Below the pieces are notes generated by a model. It was not told the DNA's origin, did not search any database, and saw only the letters and a program-made list of their open reading frames with translations. 64,000 bases of DNA, taken from NCBI GenBank assembly GCA_965220185.1, contig OZ244807.1:2728001-2792000 (forward strand). Reading direction: 5' to 3'. Source of the stretch: Azotimanducus sp965220185 (GTDB taxonomy: Bacteria > Pseudomonadota > Gammaproteobacteria > Pseudomonadales > Azotimanducaceae). The translations under genes were made by a program, and so were the position numbers. This document shows positions 1-8,488 of this stretch, piece by piece. Position 1 is the first letter of the stretch. Each line of letters starts with the position of its first letter.

Positions 1-98
1 CAGGCGCGAGCATTCGCGTCCCTCTTTTCATTGAAGAAGGAGAAGTGCTGCGAATCGACACTCGAACCGGAGAATACGTCGGCCGGGCCAAGCGGTGA
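1..98 (+). CDS. efp: Elongation factor P, C-terminal end (partial)
   Basis: Only the last 31 codons are in the window (frame from base 3, TGA at 96-98). The peptide contains VPLFIEEGEVLRIDTRTGEY followed by VGRAKR, the typical end of EF-P OB domain III (VPLFI..GD...DTRTGEYV.R). EF-P binds between the P and E sites of the ribosome and relieves stalling at polyproline. Its stop overlaps the GTG start of the next gene (GTGA), which encodes the ligase that modifies EF-P, so the two are probably translationally coupled. The 5' part lies outside the window. Confidence 0.93.
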   Translation, partial: GASIRVPLFIEEGEVLRIDTRTGEYVGRAKR

Positions 99-1018
99 GC
101 CCGACCCATTGGCATCCGGAGTGCGATGAAGACGCACTTGAGGCGCGAGCCTCGATGTTGAAGGCCGCACGCGAGTTCTTCGACTCCCGCGGATACTTGG
201 AAGTACAAACCCCAAGCCTATCAAGCCACACCGCGAGCGATCCGTTTCTTGACTCGTATGCCTTGGGAAGCGGCACAGCGCGTCAGTACCTGCAAACGTC
301 TCCTGAATTCCATATGAAACGACTGATGGCGCACATTCCGAGGCCGATCTATCAAATCTGCCATGCTTTTCGCCAAGGCGAGACCGGCCGCCTGCACAAC
401 TCGGAATTTACCATGGTCGAGTGGTACGCGCCCGGCGTCCATTCGATCGCGATGGCCGAGCTGATGACCTTGCTGATCGATTCGCTTCTCGAACCTGGCG
501 AGGTACGCCGCACATCATTTCAGCAGCTTCTGCGCGAGACACATGGCGTGGATATCTATGCCGGCGACGAATCCGCATTGCTCAGCGCGGCGCGGCGCGT
601 GGCGGCGCATGCGGATCGGATCAATGCGCTCGATTGCCTGTACGAGCATGCGCTGTCGTTCTTGTCCGGCCGCGTCTTGGTGCATGGGTTTCCATTACCG
701 CTCGCGTCGCTCGCCGCAATAGGGCGTGACGGCGTCGCGGAGCGCTTCGAATTGATCATCGACGGCATCGAGATCGCCAATGGCTGCCAAGAGATGATCG
801 ATGCGGACGAATTCAGGCTACGAACCAACCGCAACAACGAGATCCGCCGTGATCGAAGCTTGCCGCAGGTCGCGTGCGATACTCGTCTTGAGGCCGCGCT
901 GCGTTGCGGGCTTGCCCCTGCTTCGGGCGTAGCCCTCGGTTTCGACCGTCTGCTCATGCTCAAGCTCGGCAAACCGACTATCTCGGAAGTTCTTGCGTTT
1001 TCTGATCGGACTCGATGA
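95..1018 (+). CDS. epmA: EF-P--(R)-beta-lysine ligase EpmA (PoxA/GenX)
   Basis: A 307-residue class II lysyl-tRNA synthetase-like protein without an anticodon-binding domain, close to the usual EpmA length (about 325). Visible motifs are the motif 2 region FRQGETGRLHNSEFTMVEWY and motif 3 GVALGFDRLLML near the C-terminus. The family activates (R)-beta-lysine with ATP and attaches it to a conserved lysine of EF-P. The start is GTG at 95, overlapping the efp stop; there is no in-frame ATG until well inside the catalytic domain. The adjacency efp-epmA supports the call. EpmB, which makes beta-lysine, is not in the window. Confidence 0.93.
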   Translation: MSPTHWHPECDEDALEARASMLKAAREFFDSRGYLEVQTPSLSSHTASDPFLDSYALGSGTARQYLQTSPEFHMKRLMAHIPRPIYQICHAFRQGETGRLHNSEFTMVEWYAPGVHSIAMAELMTLLIDSLLEPGEVRRTSFQQLLRETHGVDIYAGDESALLSAARRVAAHADRINALDCLYEHALSFLSGRVLVHGFPLPLASLAAIGRDGVAERFELIIDGIEIANGCQEMIDADEFRLRTNRNNEIRRDRSLPQVACDTRLEAALRCGLAPASGVALGFDRLLMLKLGKPTISEVLAFSDRTR

Positions 1019-1027
1019 CCTTCAAGT

Positions 1028-1082
1028 GCTCACCTCGGGGGCTGCTCACCTCGGGGGCAGGCACCGCGGCGGTGCCTGTCCC
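1028..1082. repeat. Tandem duplication and GTGCCTGTCCC hairpin
   Basis: GCTCACCTCGGGGGC is present twice in tandem at 1029-1059, running into a near-perfect 14-bp inverted repeat: 1054-1067 pairs with 1069-1082 (GGGGCAGGCACCGC / GCGGTGCCTGTCCC). It lies just after epmA, where it could act as a transcript-end hairpin, although no T-run follows. The same GTGCCTGTCCCT word recurs at 4444, 6672 and 18090, so this is a member of a dispersed repeat family. Confidence 0.7.
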
Positions 1083-1105
1083 TTCGGCTGTTACACTGTT
1101 GCAAT

Positions 1106-1120
1106 TGAGAATAATTCTTG
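1106..1120. promoter_or_regulatory. Fur box upstream of feoA
   Basis: TGAGAAT-A-ATTCTTG is a 7-1-7 inverted repeat matching the Fur consensus TGATAATnATTATCA at most positions. It is 57 bp upstream of the preferred feoA start. Fur-Fe(II) repression of feoAB is the expected regulation. Only the sequence match and the gene context support this site. Confidence 0.75.
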
Positions 1121-1176
1121 TTTGAATGCAAGTGCCTTCAGCCTTTGCGCCATCAATCACCTTCATTCACAACAAC

Positions 1177-1398
1177 ATGCTCAGTGAGAATCAAAAATTT
1201 GCGCGTGTTCGCGGTTTCGTGGATGAGGACAGCCCCTACGCGAAAAGGCTGCAGAGCTTGGGATTCACGCCAGGCGCGCTCGTCGAGTTCATCAGGCAAG
1301 CACCGCTCGGCGATCCCGTCCAATTGAGAATTCGCGGCGCACGCATCGCTCTCAGAAAAGCCGAAATTTCAGCACTCGTCTTGGAAGCGCAGTCATGA
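1177..1398 (+). CDS. feoA: Ferrous iron transport protein A (FeoA)
   Basis: A 73-residue SH3-like FeoA-domain protein: KFARVRGFV, a middle RLQSLGFTPGALVEFIRQAP and a C-terminal DPVQLRIRGARIALRKAEIS, matching the family pattern LxxLGhxxGxxhxhhxxxPxxxPhxhxhxGxxhxLRxxEA. FeoA is a small cytoplasmic partner needed for FeoB-mediated Fe(II) import. The start chosen is ATG 1177; an in-frame ATG at 1126 would add a non-conserved 17-residue leader that begins about 5 bp after the Fur box. The TGA overlaps the feoB ATG (ATGA at 1395-1398), indicating coupled translation. Confidence 0.9.
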   Translation: MLSENQKFARVRGFVDEDSPYAKRLQSLGFTPGALVEFIRQAPLGDPVQLRIRGARIALRKAEISALVLEAQS

Positions 1399-3497
1399 TG
1401 CGCGTGGCCCTTGCGGGCGGCCCCAATGTCGGCAAGTCAACCCTGTTCAATGCGCTGACCGGCGCGCATCAACATGTCGGCAATTGGCCGGGAGTCACCG
1501 TTGACAAGAAAGTAGGTCGATTTCAAGTTGACGCTTTGACGTGCGAAATCATAGATCTCCCGGGTCTCTCGGACTTCTCCCAGAACCAAACGGCCTTGCC
1601 CCTCGATCAACGAATCACCTTGGACTTTCTCGCCTCGCGCCAGTCAGATGCCGTCATTTGCGTTGTCGATTCCACCTCACTCGCCCGCGGCCTTTATCTT
1701 GCCACTCAGTTGCGCGACTTCGGAATACCAATGGTCGTGGCCTTAAACATGAGCGATCTCGCTCGCCGTCACGGCCTCAGAATTGACTGCGACAAGCTCT
1801 CCGAGCGCCTCAATTGCGAAGTGGTGAATGTATCGGCAAGCCGCAACGAAGGCATTGCGCAACTTCAGGCAGCCGTCGCACGCACGACAGCTGGTGCCGT
1901 GACGCCCGAAGCGGGCGCGTCAATTACCGCGCTAAGCCCCGCGGAGCGTTATCGGCAAGCGGATGAGATATACGCCGAAGCCGTCTCCGGCGGACAGAAC
2001 GCAGGACGGCTCACAGACCGATTGGATTCAATCCTCCTCAGTCCAATGCTCGGTCTGCCGATATTTCTAGGCGTTGTGTACCTCATGTTTGTCATCACGA
2101 TTGGTGTTGGTGGCGCGTTTATCGATTTCTTCGACGGGGTAGGGTCGGCACTATTTGTCGAAGGACCGCGGACAGTGCTCGTGAACATTGGCACACCGGC
2201 ATGGCTGGTCGCTTTTGTTGCGGATGGAGTTGGCGGCGGTGTGCAACTTGTCGGCACGTTCATCCCGATTATCGGCACTCTGTTTCTGTGCCTGTCGCTG
2301 CTTGAGAGCTCAGGATATATGGCTCGCACCGCCTTCCTCATGGACCGACTTCTGCGACAAGCAGGGCTGCCGGGCCATGCGTTTCTGCCACTTATCATCG
2401 GGTTTGGCTGCAACGTGCCTGCAGTGATGGCAACCCGTGCACTGCCAGGTAATGCCGAGCGAGTATTTTCAGCGCTCATGGCGCCATATATGTCGTGTGG
2501 CGCACGACTGACGGTTTACGCACTGTTCGCCGCAGCGTTTTTTCGAGGCTACGCGGCTGAAATAGTCTTCTTGCTCTACGTGATTGGGATTCTTGTTGCT
2601 GTCACCACTGTGTTGTTGCTGCGTTCGCACCTGGTCGCCCCGGTTTCGAGCGGTTTCATGCTAGAAATGCCGAGCTACCACCTGCCAAAACTCGGCAATA
2701 TCCTGCGGGTCGCTTGGCGGCGGCTGCGCGAGTTCGTGGTGCGCGCAGGGAAGGCGATCGTCATTGTCGTCATTGTGCTCAACGTATTGAGTTCCTTGGG
2801 TACTGACGGCAGCTACGGCAATGAAAACACCGAGAACTCGGTTCTGTCCGCGATCGGCAAGCGCATTACGCCAGCACTCGTGCCCATGGGTGTAGAGCAG
2901 GACAATTGGCCCGCCGCTGTCGCCTTGTTCTCAGGCATGTTCGCCAAGGAAGTTGTCGTTGGAACCTTTGATGCCCTCTATTCCGGGGCAGAGCAAGCCT
3001 CCGGCGAGTTTCAATTCTGGCCGAGCATTCTCGATGCGATAAATACGATCCCGGCAAATCTCCTAGGTCTCGGGGAGAGCGCGACAGACCCGCTCGCCTT
3101 TGATCAGGTGACCAAGTCTGCCGAAGGAGTGGAGCCTACGGGTCAGCCGACCACCGTGGAACGGCTTCGAACGGCTTTTTCTTCCGACCTCGCCGCCTTT
3201 TGCTACCTGATGTTTATTCTCCTGTACATACCGTGCGTGGCGACGGTCGGAGCCTTATTCCGAGAGCTCGGGGGGTTTTTCGCCGTATTTTCCGTGGCTT
3301 GGTCGCTGACACTCGCTTATTCACTCGCGGTCATCTGCTATCAACTCGGAACACTCATTCATCATCCGCTTGAAAGCTCGCTGTGGGTGCTCTGCATGGC
3401 GGCGCTGATGGCTTCAGTGTATGCCGGCTTCGTGCGCTGGGGACTCACTCGCGGCGTCGGTGGGGGAGATTTAATCGCGGTTCGGCAGTTGCATTAG
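1395..3497 (+). CDS. feoB: Ferrous iron transporter FeoB
   Basis: 700 residues. The N-terminal G domain shows G1 GPNVGKST (residues 9-16), G3 DLPG (54-57), G4 NMSD (118-121) and G5 SASRNEG. A helical spacer follows (about 170-210), then a polytopic membrane part with paired Gate motifs, including the GCNVPA and MSCGARL regions. It imports Fe(II) across the inner membrane. The start overlaps feoA; ATG 1398 is an equally possible start. A segment of about 50 residues before the last membrane helices (near 550) is charged and not obviously conserved. No feoC follows: the next gene is convergent and overlaps by 4 bp. Confidence 0.95.
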   Translation: MMRVALAGGPNVGKSTLFNALTGAHQHVGNWPGVTVDKKVGRFQVDALTCEIIDLPGLSDFSQNQTALPLDQRITLDFLASRQSDAVICVVDSTSLARGLYLATQLRDFGIPMVVALNMSDLARRHGLRIDCDKLSERLNCEVVNVSASRNEGIAQLQAAVARTTAGAVTPEAGASITALSPAERYRQADEIYAEAVSGGQNAGRLTDRLDSILLSPMLGLPIFLGVVYLMFVITIGVGGAFIDFFDGVGSALFVEGPRTVLVNIGTPAWLVAFVADGVGGGVQLVGTFIPIIGTLFLCLSLLESSGYMARTAFLMDRLLRQAGLPGHAFLPLIIGFGCNVPAVMATRALPGNAERVFSALMAPYMSCGARLTVYALFAAAFFRGYAAEIVFLLYVIGILVAVTTVLLLRSHLVAPVSSGFMLEMPSYHLPKLGNILRVAWRRLREFVVRAGKAIVIVVIVLNVLSSLGTDGSYGNENTENSVLSAIGKRITPALVPMGVEQDNWPAAVALFSGMFAKEVVVGTFDALYSGAEQASGEFQFWPSILDAINTIPANLLGLGESATDPLAFDQVTKSAEGVEPTGQPTTVERLRTAFSSDLAAFCYLMFILLYIPCVATVGALFRELGGFFAVFSVAWSLTLAYSLAVICYQLGTLIHHPLESSLWVLCMAALMASVYAGFVRWGLTRGVGGGDLIAVRQLH

Positions 3498-4345
3498 TGC
3501 TCATCGGATGGGCTCTGGTTGAGATCGTCAGATCCGTACTCATCAACGTAAGGAGCTAATTTCTCCCATGCCTTGAAGTGCCATGTCGCCCGCGTAGATT
3601 GATCCCGCTCTTCAAGCAGACGGCCGAGATGAAGGTGGGCCTCAGGTACGCCGCGCGAGGCGATTCGGTAGTACTTGATTGCAACGTCCCTTTCTCCTAG
3701 GTCGTCAAATACGGTCGCGAGATTATAAAAGGCTTCAGGGTTTTGAGGATCAAGACGAATGGCTTCGCGATATTGGTGCACTGCCGATGAAATCCGACCC
3801 CGCAGCTGCCTGAGTCGACCGAGATTAATGCGCGCTGCAACATTTTCCGGATCAGATTGAATGGCCTTGAGATAGGCACTTTGGGACGACTTGATGTCCG
3901 AGTATTCGAGCTTTACGCCCAGCTGAAACCACTCTTCAGCAGTGAGAACCAACTGCTGTTCGCCTGCATCTTGGTGGAGGACCACTGGCGATGCAGACTT
4001 TGAGGACGCATGTGCCTCGCCGAACTCAATGTGGCCTTGTCCGGTCTCGGCGTTCCAAAGGCGGCTGTTGCGGCGGTAGAGTAAGGAATGGCCATCCGTC
4101 GTCAACGAATTCGACGGTGCGCTCATTCTCTCAAGCGCGCGGTTCAAGCGCCTTGCGGGCAACCGAAGCTTCAATAGCGTGGCAAAGCTACGCAGAAGGC
4201 GGAGGTCAACAAAGCTGATACGAGCGCTCGCATCGCCCACAACACCCATATCTCGCCAACGTCGAATCTGACGAACAGAAAGTCCTGAAAGACGAGCTGC
4301 CGTTCCCAAATCCACACTTTCCTGACTGTCGTCTGTATCGCCCAT
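3494..4345 (-). CDS. MerR-type HTH / TPR-repeat protein
   Basis: 283 residues. Residues about 10-40 resemble a MerR winged helix (DLGTAARLSGLSVRQIRRWR), and an R-x-S-F-x-D-L-R segment continues the domain. After a linker come three to four TPR-like repeats (about 150-265), with the signature YREAIRLDPQNPEAFYNLA. This architecture, a DNA-binding head with a TPR tail, occurs in uncharacterised proteobacterial regulators; the ligand or partner is unknown. ATG 4345 is preferred over 4351 because GGGGA then sits 6 nt upstream. Its 3' end overlaps the feoB stop tail to tail. The function is an inference from domains only. Confidence 0.7.
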   Translation of the reverse strand: MGDTDDSQESVDLGTAARLSGLSVRQIRRWRDMGVVGDASARISFVDLRLLRSFATLLKLRLPARRLNRALERMSAPSNSLTTDGHSLLYRRNSRLWNAETGQGHIEFGEAHASSKSASPVVLHQDAGEQQLVLTAEEWFQLGVKLEYSDIKSSQSAYLKAIQSDPENVAARINLGRLRQLRGRISSAVHQYREAIRLDPQNPEAFYNLATVFDDLGERDVAIKYYRIASRGVPEAHLHLGRLLEERDQSTRATWHFKAWEKLAPYVDEYGSDDLNQSPSDEH

Positions 4346-4423
4346 CAGCATTCCCCATCAAGACGAAAACTCTACCCGAACTTGGCGTTGTTTCGCAGAG
4401 AATCTCACGCCGCTCGATCCCAA

Positions 4424-4455
4424 GGGGCAGGCACTCCCGAACTGTGCCTGTCCCT
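4424..4455. repeat. GTGCCTGTCCCT hairpin
   Basis: A stem of about 11-12 bp: GGGGCAGGCAC (4424-4434) pairs with GTGCCTGTCCC (4444-4454), with one G:T pair and a 9-nt loop. It lies in the divergent gap between the MerR/TPR gene and the membrane protein at 4492. It is the second hairpin copy of the dispersed motif also seen at 1054-1082. Confidence 0.65.
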
Positions 4456-4491
4456 GCGCCTGTACCCATAAGATGCCAACTCTCGTAGAAT

Positions 4492-4950
4492 ATGCAGATG
4501 CCTCTGCTTCAAGCTAAAGATCAAAGCGAAGACATCAGCGAAGCTGACCGTTCCAAGATGTCCACTCGGACGTATGCGTTTCTTGGCATCGTTGCCTCAG
4601 CGCTTGTTCCTGTCGTTATGTCGCTTGGTTTGATCCGTCAGCTTCAGGAGAGCATCTCGCTTGAAATGCTCTTTTCGATTGGCGCACTTGTGATTCTCAT
4701 TGTGCTTCTCTTTGCGCTCTCGGCTCGCCAGCGCTACAACGAGCGCATCTACCTGCGTGCTTGGAAGGCGCGCCGAGACCAACAGCTTGCGCTCAAGCAC
4801 CAGCGACAGATGGAAGCGCTTGAGCGGGGCGACAGAGAATCTCGTCGGCGTGCGCAATCAGATCAAACGGACTTGGAAAGTGAAGATGAGGCGGCTTGGT
4901 CGATAGAAGCTCGATTCTTGCGGTCCCTTGGGCTTGAAACGCCCTCATAG
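4492..4950 (+). CDS. Hypothetical membrane protein with charged tail
   Basis: 152 residues, not recognised. It has two predicted transmembrane helices (about residues 27-47, AFLGIVASALVPVVMSLGLI, and 59-76, MLFSIGALVILIVLLFALSA), followed by a long Arg/Gln/Glu-rich segment (77-140) that looks helical or coiled-coil and cytoplasmic. There is no signal peptidase site. The start may be ATG 4492 or 4498; neither has a clear ribosome binding site. The stop is 3 bp before the left end of a palindromic element at 4954. The reading frame is uninterrupted and its codon use resembles the neighbours, so it is likely real. Confidence 0.6.
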   Translation: MQMPLLQAKDQSEDISEADRSKMSTRTYAFLGIVASALVPVVMSLGLIRQLQESISLEMLFSIGALVILIVLLFALSARQRYNERIYLRAWKARRDQQLALKHQRQMEALERGDRESRRRAQSDQTDLESEDEAAWSIEARFLRSLGLETPS

Positions 4951-4953
4951 CTA

Positions 4954-5122
4954 GTGCTCCATCAAACTAATAAGGCCGGATCAGTGGCCACAGGCAGGTG
5001 CCCGACAAGGCGCGTCCCGCAGGGAATATCCGGCATATTGCCAAGGGGCGCAACGCTGGCGGGAGCCTGCCTGTGGCCATCCGCAGGGCGCGCTGAGCCG
5101 GTATTGTTAGTTTGATGGAGCA
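4954..5122. mobile_element. Palindromic MITE-like element, copy A (short form)
   Basis: The left end GTGCTCCATCAAACTAATA is inverted at the right end (5104-5122, one mismatch at the inner side). TA precedes the left end (4952-4953), while the right flank is TG, so the right target copy has decayed or been altered. The interior holds the core shared with the other copies (CGCAGGGAATA, then TATTGCCAAG, about 5020-5050). It is about 169 bp and lacks the second inner arm found in copies B-D. It has no coding capacity. A second GTGCTCCAT word lies immediately outside at 5126-5134. Confidence 0.8.
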
Positions 5123-5179
5123 CTGGTGCTCCATGTGAATGACTTGTGCATACCGGACGCGCAAGGTGGGCAGTAGTCC

Positions 5180-5983
5180 ATGATGCTATTACAAGCGTTC
5201 TTCCTAGCAATTCTACAGGGCGTGACCGAATTCCTGCCTATCTCGAGTTCTGCCCACCTAATCCTGATAAGAGATCTCGCCGGGTGGCAGGAGCAGGGAC
5301 TTGCGTTCGATGTCAGTCTTCATCTCGGAAGTCTCGGCGCCCTTCTCCTGTATTTTCGACGCGATCTATACTCGCTCTTCGTCGGTGCCGCCGAATCGGT
5401 GCGACGCCGCAAGCTCGACACGCATGGCCACGTGCTTTTCATGCTGTGCCTTGCGACCGTTCCAATCGTCTGCCTCGGCCTGATAGTGGTCGTTTTGGGT
5501 CTAGAGAGCCAGCTACGCAGTCCTCATGTGATTGCATGGGCAAATCTCGTATTCGCGCCTTTCCTTCTGCTTGCCGACAAGAAGCATGGCAGCCAGAAAA
5601 TTGAGTCGCTCAGCGTGAAACATGCATTACTGATCGGGTGCTGGCAATCTCTCTCCGTGATTCCAGGGGCATCAAGGTCAGGTGTGACAATGACCGGCTC
5701 ACTGATGCTCGGCTACTCACGACAAGAGGCCACACGGATCGCAATGCTGCTTGCGATTCCCAGCATTATTGGCGCCGCCCTGCTATCAGGTGTTTCAGCC
5801 TTTGAAGCGGATGCGTTCCCTTCGCATTCCTTGCTCGCCACCGGAATGCTATTCAGCTTCGTCACTGCATACGCTTCAATCGCGTTGCTGCTCCGAGTAG
5901 TGGACCGAATCGGCATGCTTCCGTTTGTAGCCTACCGCATTGCGCTAGGCGCGATGCTCTTATTGGTCCTGTACGTAGTCTGA
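5180..5983 (+). CDS. uppP: Undecaprenyl-diphosphatase (UppP/BacA)
   Basis: A 267-residue polytopic inner membrane protein, the usual family length. It begins LLQAFFLAILQGVTEFLPIS and contains the catalytic signature (E)FLPISSSAH near residue 20 and the second motif PGASRSGVTM near 160. It dephosphorylates undecaprenyl pyrophosphate to recycle the lipid carrier for peptidoglycan and other glycans. ATG 5180 and ATG 5183 are adjacent alternatives. The upstream region is occupied by palindromic element copy A, so its promoter must lie within or right after that element, or transcription reads through from 4492. Confidence 0.94.
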   Translation: MMLLQAFFLAILQGVTEFLPISSSAHLILIRDLAGWQEQGLAFDVSLHLGSLGALLLYFRRDLYSLFVGAAESVRRRKLDTHGHVLFMLCLATVPIVCLGLIVVVLGLESQLRSPHVIAWANLVFAPFLLLADKKHGSQKIESLSVKHALLIGCWQSLSVIPGASRSGVTMTGSLMLGYSRQEATRIAMLLAIPSIIGAALLSGVSAFEADAFPSHSLLATGMLFSFVTAYASIALLLRVVDRIGMLPFVAYRIALGAMLLLVLYVV

Positions 5984-5992
5984 CAGAATCCT

Positions 5993-6469
5993 CTAAAACG
6001 GAATGTCGTCCTCAAAGGCCGAATCCTGCTGCGCTTGAGCTTCCTGTCCTCGACCGCTCTGATGATGACTAGGCGAGCTAGAACCGCCATCTGCTCTGTG
6101 ATCAGCAAAACCGCCCGAATCCGACTCGGCGGAGCGACGAGAATCGAGCGTATTCACAGTTCGCGCAATGACTTCGGTGTTGTATTGCTTGACGCCTTCC
6201 CGTTCAAAGCTACTTGTGCGCAAGGATCCCTCAACATATATGAGACGTCCCTTGCGCAAATACTGTTCAGCAAACTCCGCAGTCGGCCCGAAACACACAA
6301 CAGTGTGCCATTCGGTCGACTCCCGCCGCTCGCCGGTCGCACGATCACGCCAAGAATCCGAAGTCGCAACGCGCAACCGTGTTACCGGACGATTCTCTTG
6401 CGTGTGCCGAACCTGTGGATCCTGCCCCAAGTGCCCTATCAGAATGACCTTATTGATTCCCCGCGCCAT
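5993..6469 (-). CDS. ssb: Single-stranded DNA-binding protein
   Basis: 158 residues. The N-terminal OB fold begins MARGINKVILIGHLGQDPQV and contains the conserved TEWHTVVCFG and KGRLIYVEGSLRT segments. A Gly/Ser/Gln-rich linker (about 115-150) ends in the acidic partner-binding tip DDIPF. It coats ssDNA during replication, repair and recombination and recruits partners through the tip. It is convergent with uppP (10 bp apart). It is monocistronic, with an upstream gap of 288 bp. Confidence 0.96.
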   Translation of the reverse strand: MARGINKVILIGHLGQDPQVRHTQENRPVTRLRVATSDSWRDRATGERRESTEWHTVVCFGPTAEFAEQYLRKGRLIYVEGSLRTSSFEREGVKQYNTEVIARTVNTLDSRRSAESDSGGFADHRADGGSSSPSHHQSGRGQEAQAQQDSAFEDDIPF

Positions 6470-6757
6470 CGCTTGTACCTCAGCAGTAAAACCTTATCGA
6501 AGGCGCACAGTGTATCGCCCTCAACCGCAATGGTATATAGAACAGCCATTGAATTTTGCCCCGACCTTGTGTGTTATTCCTGTGAATTCACGTGAGAAAT
6601 CTCCTACACATGAAAATTATCTTTCTAAATCAAACAGATATGATCGCCATGACACAAAAGCAATCTCAAAAGTGCCTGTCCCTGTTCATGATTCTCCGTA
6701 GACAAAAATAGAGGCCCCAGCAAAAAGCGCTGAAAGTTCGAGGTTATCCGTCGTGGC
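6470..6757. other. Intergenic region upstream of ssb
   Basis: 288 bp between the ssb start and the rhomboid stop, both on the minus strand. It contains one solo copy of the AGTGCCTGTCCCTG word (6671-6684) and an AT-rich stretch (about 6590-6650) that may hold the ssb promoter. I could not fix -35/-10 boxes with confidence. No ORF in it looks real. Confidence 0.5.
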
Positions 6758-7441
6758 TCAGCGCTCCGTTCTCCCTCGAGGCATAAGCCATGCAATCGCC
6801 AAGCCGACGACAAATCCGCCCCAATGCGCGCCGTTGGCGACCTTCAGGCCGACCGGCTCGCCAATGCCCATCGACAGCAACATCATAGAAGCAATGAGGA
6901 CTGCGAGCAGCACCTTCGACACATGCCAGCGAATCTCCAAGGGGTCTAGCAAGCGCCGCACCGCGACGAATCCAACGAGCCCGTAGTTGATGCCAGAGAG
7001 TCCGCCGAACAAGGGCGTCGGCTCAAGCAGGAATTGCGCAAGATTCGATAGCGCTGCGAGCACGAGAATCAGCCCTGCAAAACGCATTGACCCCTCGACG
7101 GCTTCGGCGCGTCGTCCAAGTTCGCACACCACTGCCACATTGAAGACCAGGTGCATGAAAGAGAAATGCAGGAATGCTGGTGTGATGTGCCTCCACAGCT
7201 GGCCCGTCCCCAAGACAACCTCATACGGCACGAACCGCAGAGCAGACCCCTCGATATAAAAGGGCACGAAGGTCAACAAATGGAACGCTCGCACGAACAG
7301 CTCCTGCTGCCAGAGGAAGGTTGCCCACCAGCCCAGAACTGACGCGGCGCAGACCAGGCTGAGTACGGGGAGCTGGCGGATGATGCGCGGCAATGTCCTG
7401 CGTTCCCCGTCCGGCAAGGGACTGATAGAATTTTCCTCCAT
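6758..7441 (-). CDS. Rhomboid-family intramembrane serine protease (GlpG-like)
   Basis: 227 residues with about six hydrophobic segments. Diagnostic features are WRHITPAFLHFSFMHLVFN (the loop and TM2 motif with its His/Asn), the catalytic serine motif GGLSGINYGLVG, and the catalytic histidine in NGAHWGGFVVG of the last helix. This Ser-His dyad cleaves transmembrane segments of membrane proteins. There is no N-terminal cytoplasmic GlpG domain; the N-terminus before TM1 is about 25 residues. Substrates cannot be inferred. It is divergent from the XdhC-like gene, with a 60-bp shared promoter region. Confidence 0.88.
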   Translation of the reverse strand: MEENSISPLPDGERRTLPRIIRQLPVLSLVCAASVLGWWATFLWQQELFVRAFHLLTFVPFYIEGSALRFVPYEVVLGTGQLWRHITPAFLHFSFMHLVFNVAVVCELGRRAEAVEGSMRFAGLILVLAALSNLAQFLLEPTPLFGGLSGINYGLVGFVAVRRLLDPLEIRWHVSKVLLAVLIASMMLLSMGIGEPVGLKVANGAHWGGFVVGLAIAWLMPRGRTER

Positions 7442-7501
7442 GCGAGTGTGTCATGCGCTCGTTCTCTCTATTGTACGAACGATCAGAACCTGAACCGCGC
7501 A

Positions 7502-8488
7502 ATGACTACAAGCCTGCGAGACTTAAACAGCGAAGTGCTGACCGCCATGTGTCGCTGGCTCGCCACCGGGCAGCACTGCTGGCTGGCCACCGTCGTCAAG
7601 ACGTGGGGGTCTTCGCCGCGGCCAGTCGGCTCACTGCTTGCCGCCAATGCTTCGGGTCAGATTATGGGATCGCTGTCGGGTGGCTGTGTCGAAGAAGACC
7701 TGCTTGAAAAATTGACCCAGGGGCTACTGGCCAAGGACGCGCCCGAGATGCACGTATACGGCCTGAGCGCCGAAGAAACCGAGAAGTTTGGACTTCCCTG
7801 TGGCGGTCATCTGCATGTCATGCTCGAACCTGTCGCGCCGCACGATGCCGCGGCGCAGCACTTCATCGACCTCTCGCAAAGCCTTGCCGAGCGCCGCTGG
7901 GTCACCAGAATCGTGAACGCGAGTTCCGGCATCATGCGACTTGAGCCTGCTGACGGATACGCGCCGCTTGCTTGGGATGAATCGCTGCAGACGATGAAGC
8001 AGGTGTTCGGCCCGGCTTGGCGGTTGTTCATCATCGGCGCTGGCATGGTGAGTCGGTATCTCGCTCATATGGCCCTGATGCTCGATTACCAAGTCGTTGT
8101 CTGCGATCCAAGACGTCAGATGATCGATGACTTTGACGTGGATGGCGTCTCGCTTGTGTGCGAAATGCCCGACGATGCCGTCAAGTCTTATGCGGACGAT
8201 CCGGCATCCGCCATTGTGGCCGTCACGCACGACCCTAGAATCGACGACATGGGACTCATGGAAGCGCTCTCAACGCAGGCTTTCTACGTTGGGGCGATGG
8301 GTTCAAAACGCACTTCCAAAGGTCGGCGAAGACGATTGCAAGCACTTGACGTTGCTGAAAAAGACCTAGGGCGACTGCACGCGCCGATTGGCATTCCGAT
8401 CGGCAGCAAGACGCCAGCGGAGATCGCTGTTTCGATCCTCGCTGAAATCACAGCTGTGCGCAAAGGGGTTGGCTCCCAGTCACTTTGA
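7502..8488 (+). CDS. XdhC/CoxI family protein
   Basis: 328 residues. The N-terminal XdhC_CoxI part has the typical LATVVKTWGSSPRPVGSLLA and GSLSGGCVEEDLL (about 25-65). The C-terminal part is a Rossmann fold (LFIIGAGMVSRYLAHMA), with the family end region FYVGAMGSKRT....RL. Such proteins bind and sulfurate molybdenum cofactor for insertion into xanthine dehydrogenase/CO dehydrogenase-type enzymes. The start ATG 7502 excludes an 18-residue upstream extension that reads into the promoter region. It overlaps the next gene by 4 bp (TTGA). No molybdenum hydroxylase subunits are in the window. Confidence 0.87.
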   Translation: MTTSLRDLNSEVLTAMCRWLATGQHCWLATVVKTWGSSPRPVGSLLAANASGQIMGSLSGGCVEEDLLEKLTQGLLAKDAPEMHVYGLSAEETEKFGLPCGGHLHVMLEPVAPHDAAAQHFIDLSQSLAERRWVTRIVNASSGIMRLEPADGYAPLAWDESLQTMKQVFGPAWRLFIIGAGMVSRYLAHMALMLDYQVVVCDPRRQMIDDFDVDGVSLVCEMPDDAVKSYADDPASAIVAVTHDPRIDDMGLMEALSTQAFYVGAMGSKRTSKGRRRRLQALDVAEKDLGRLHAPIGIPIGSKTPAEIAVSILAEITAVRKGVGSQSL

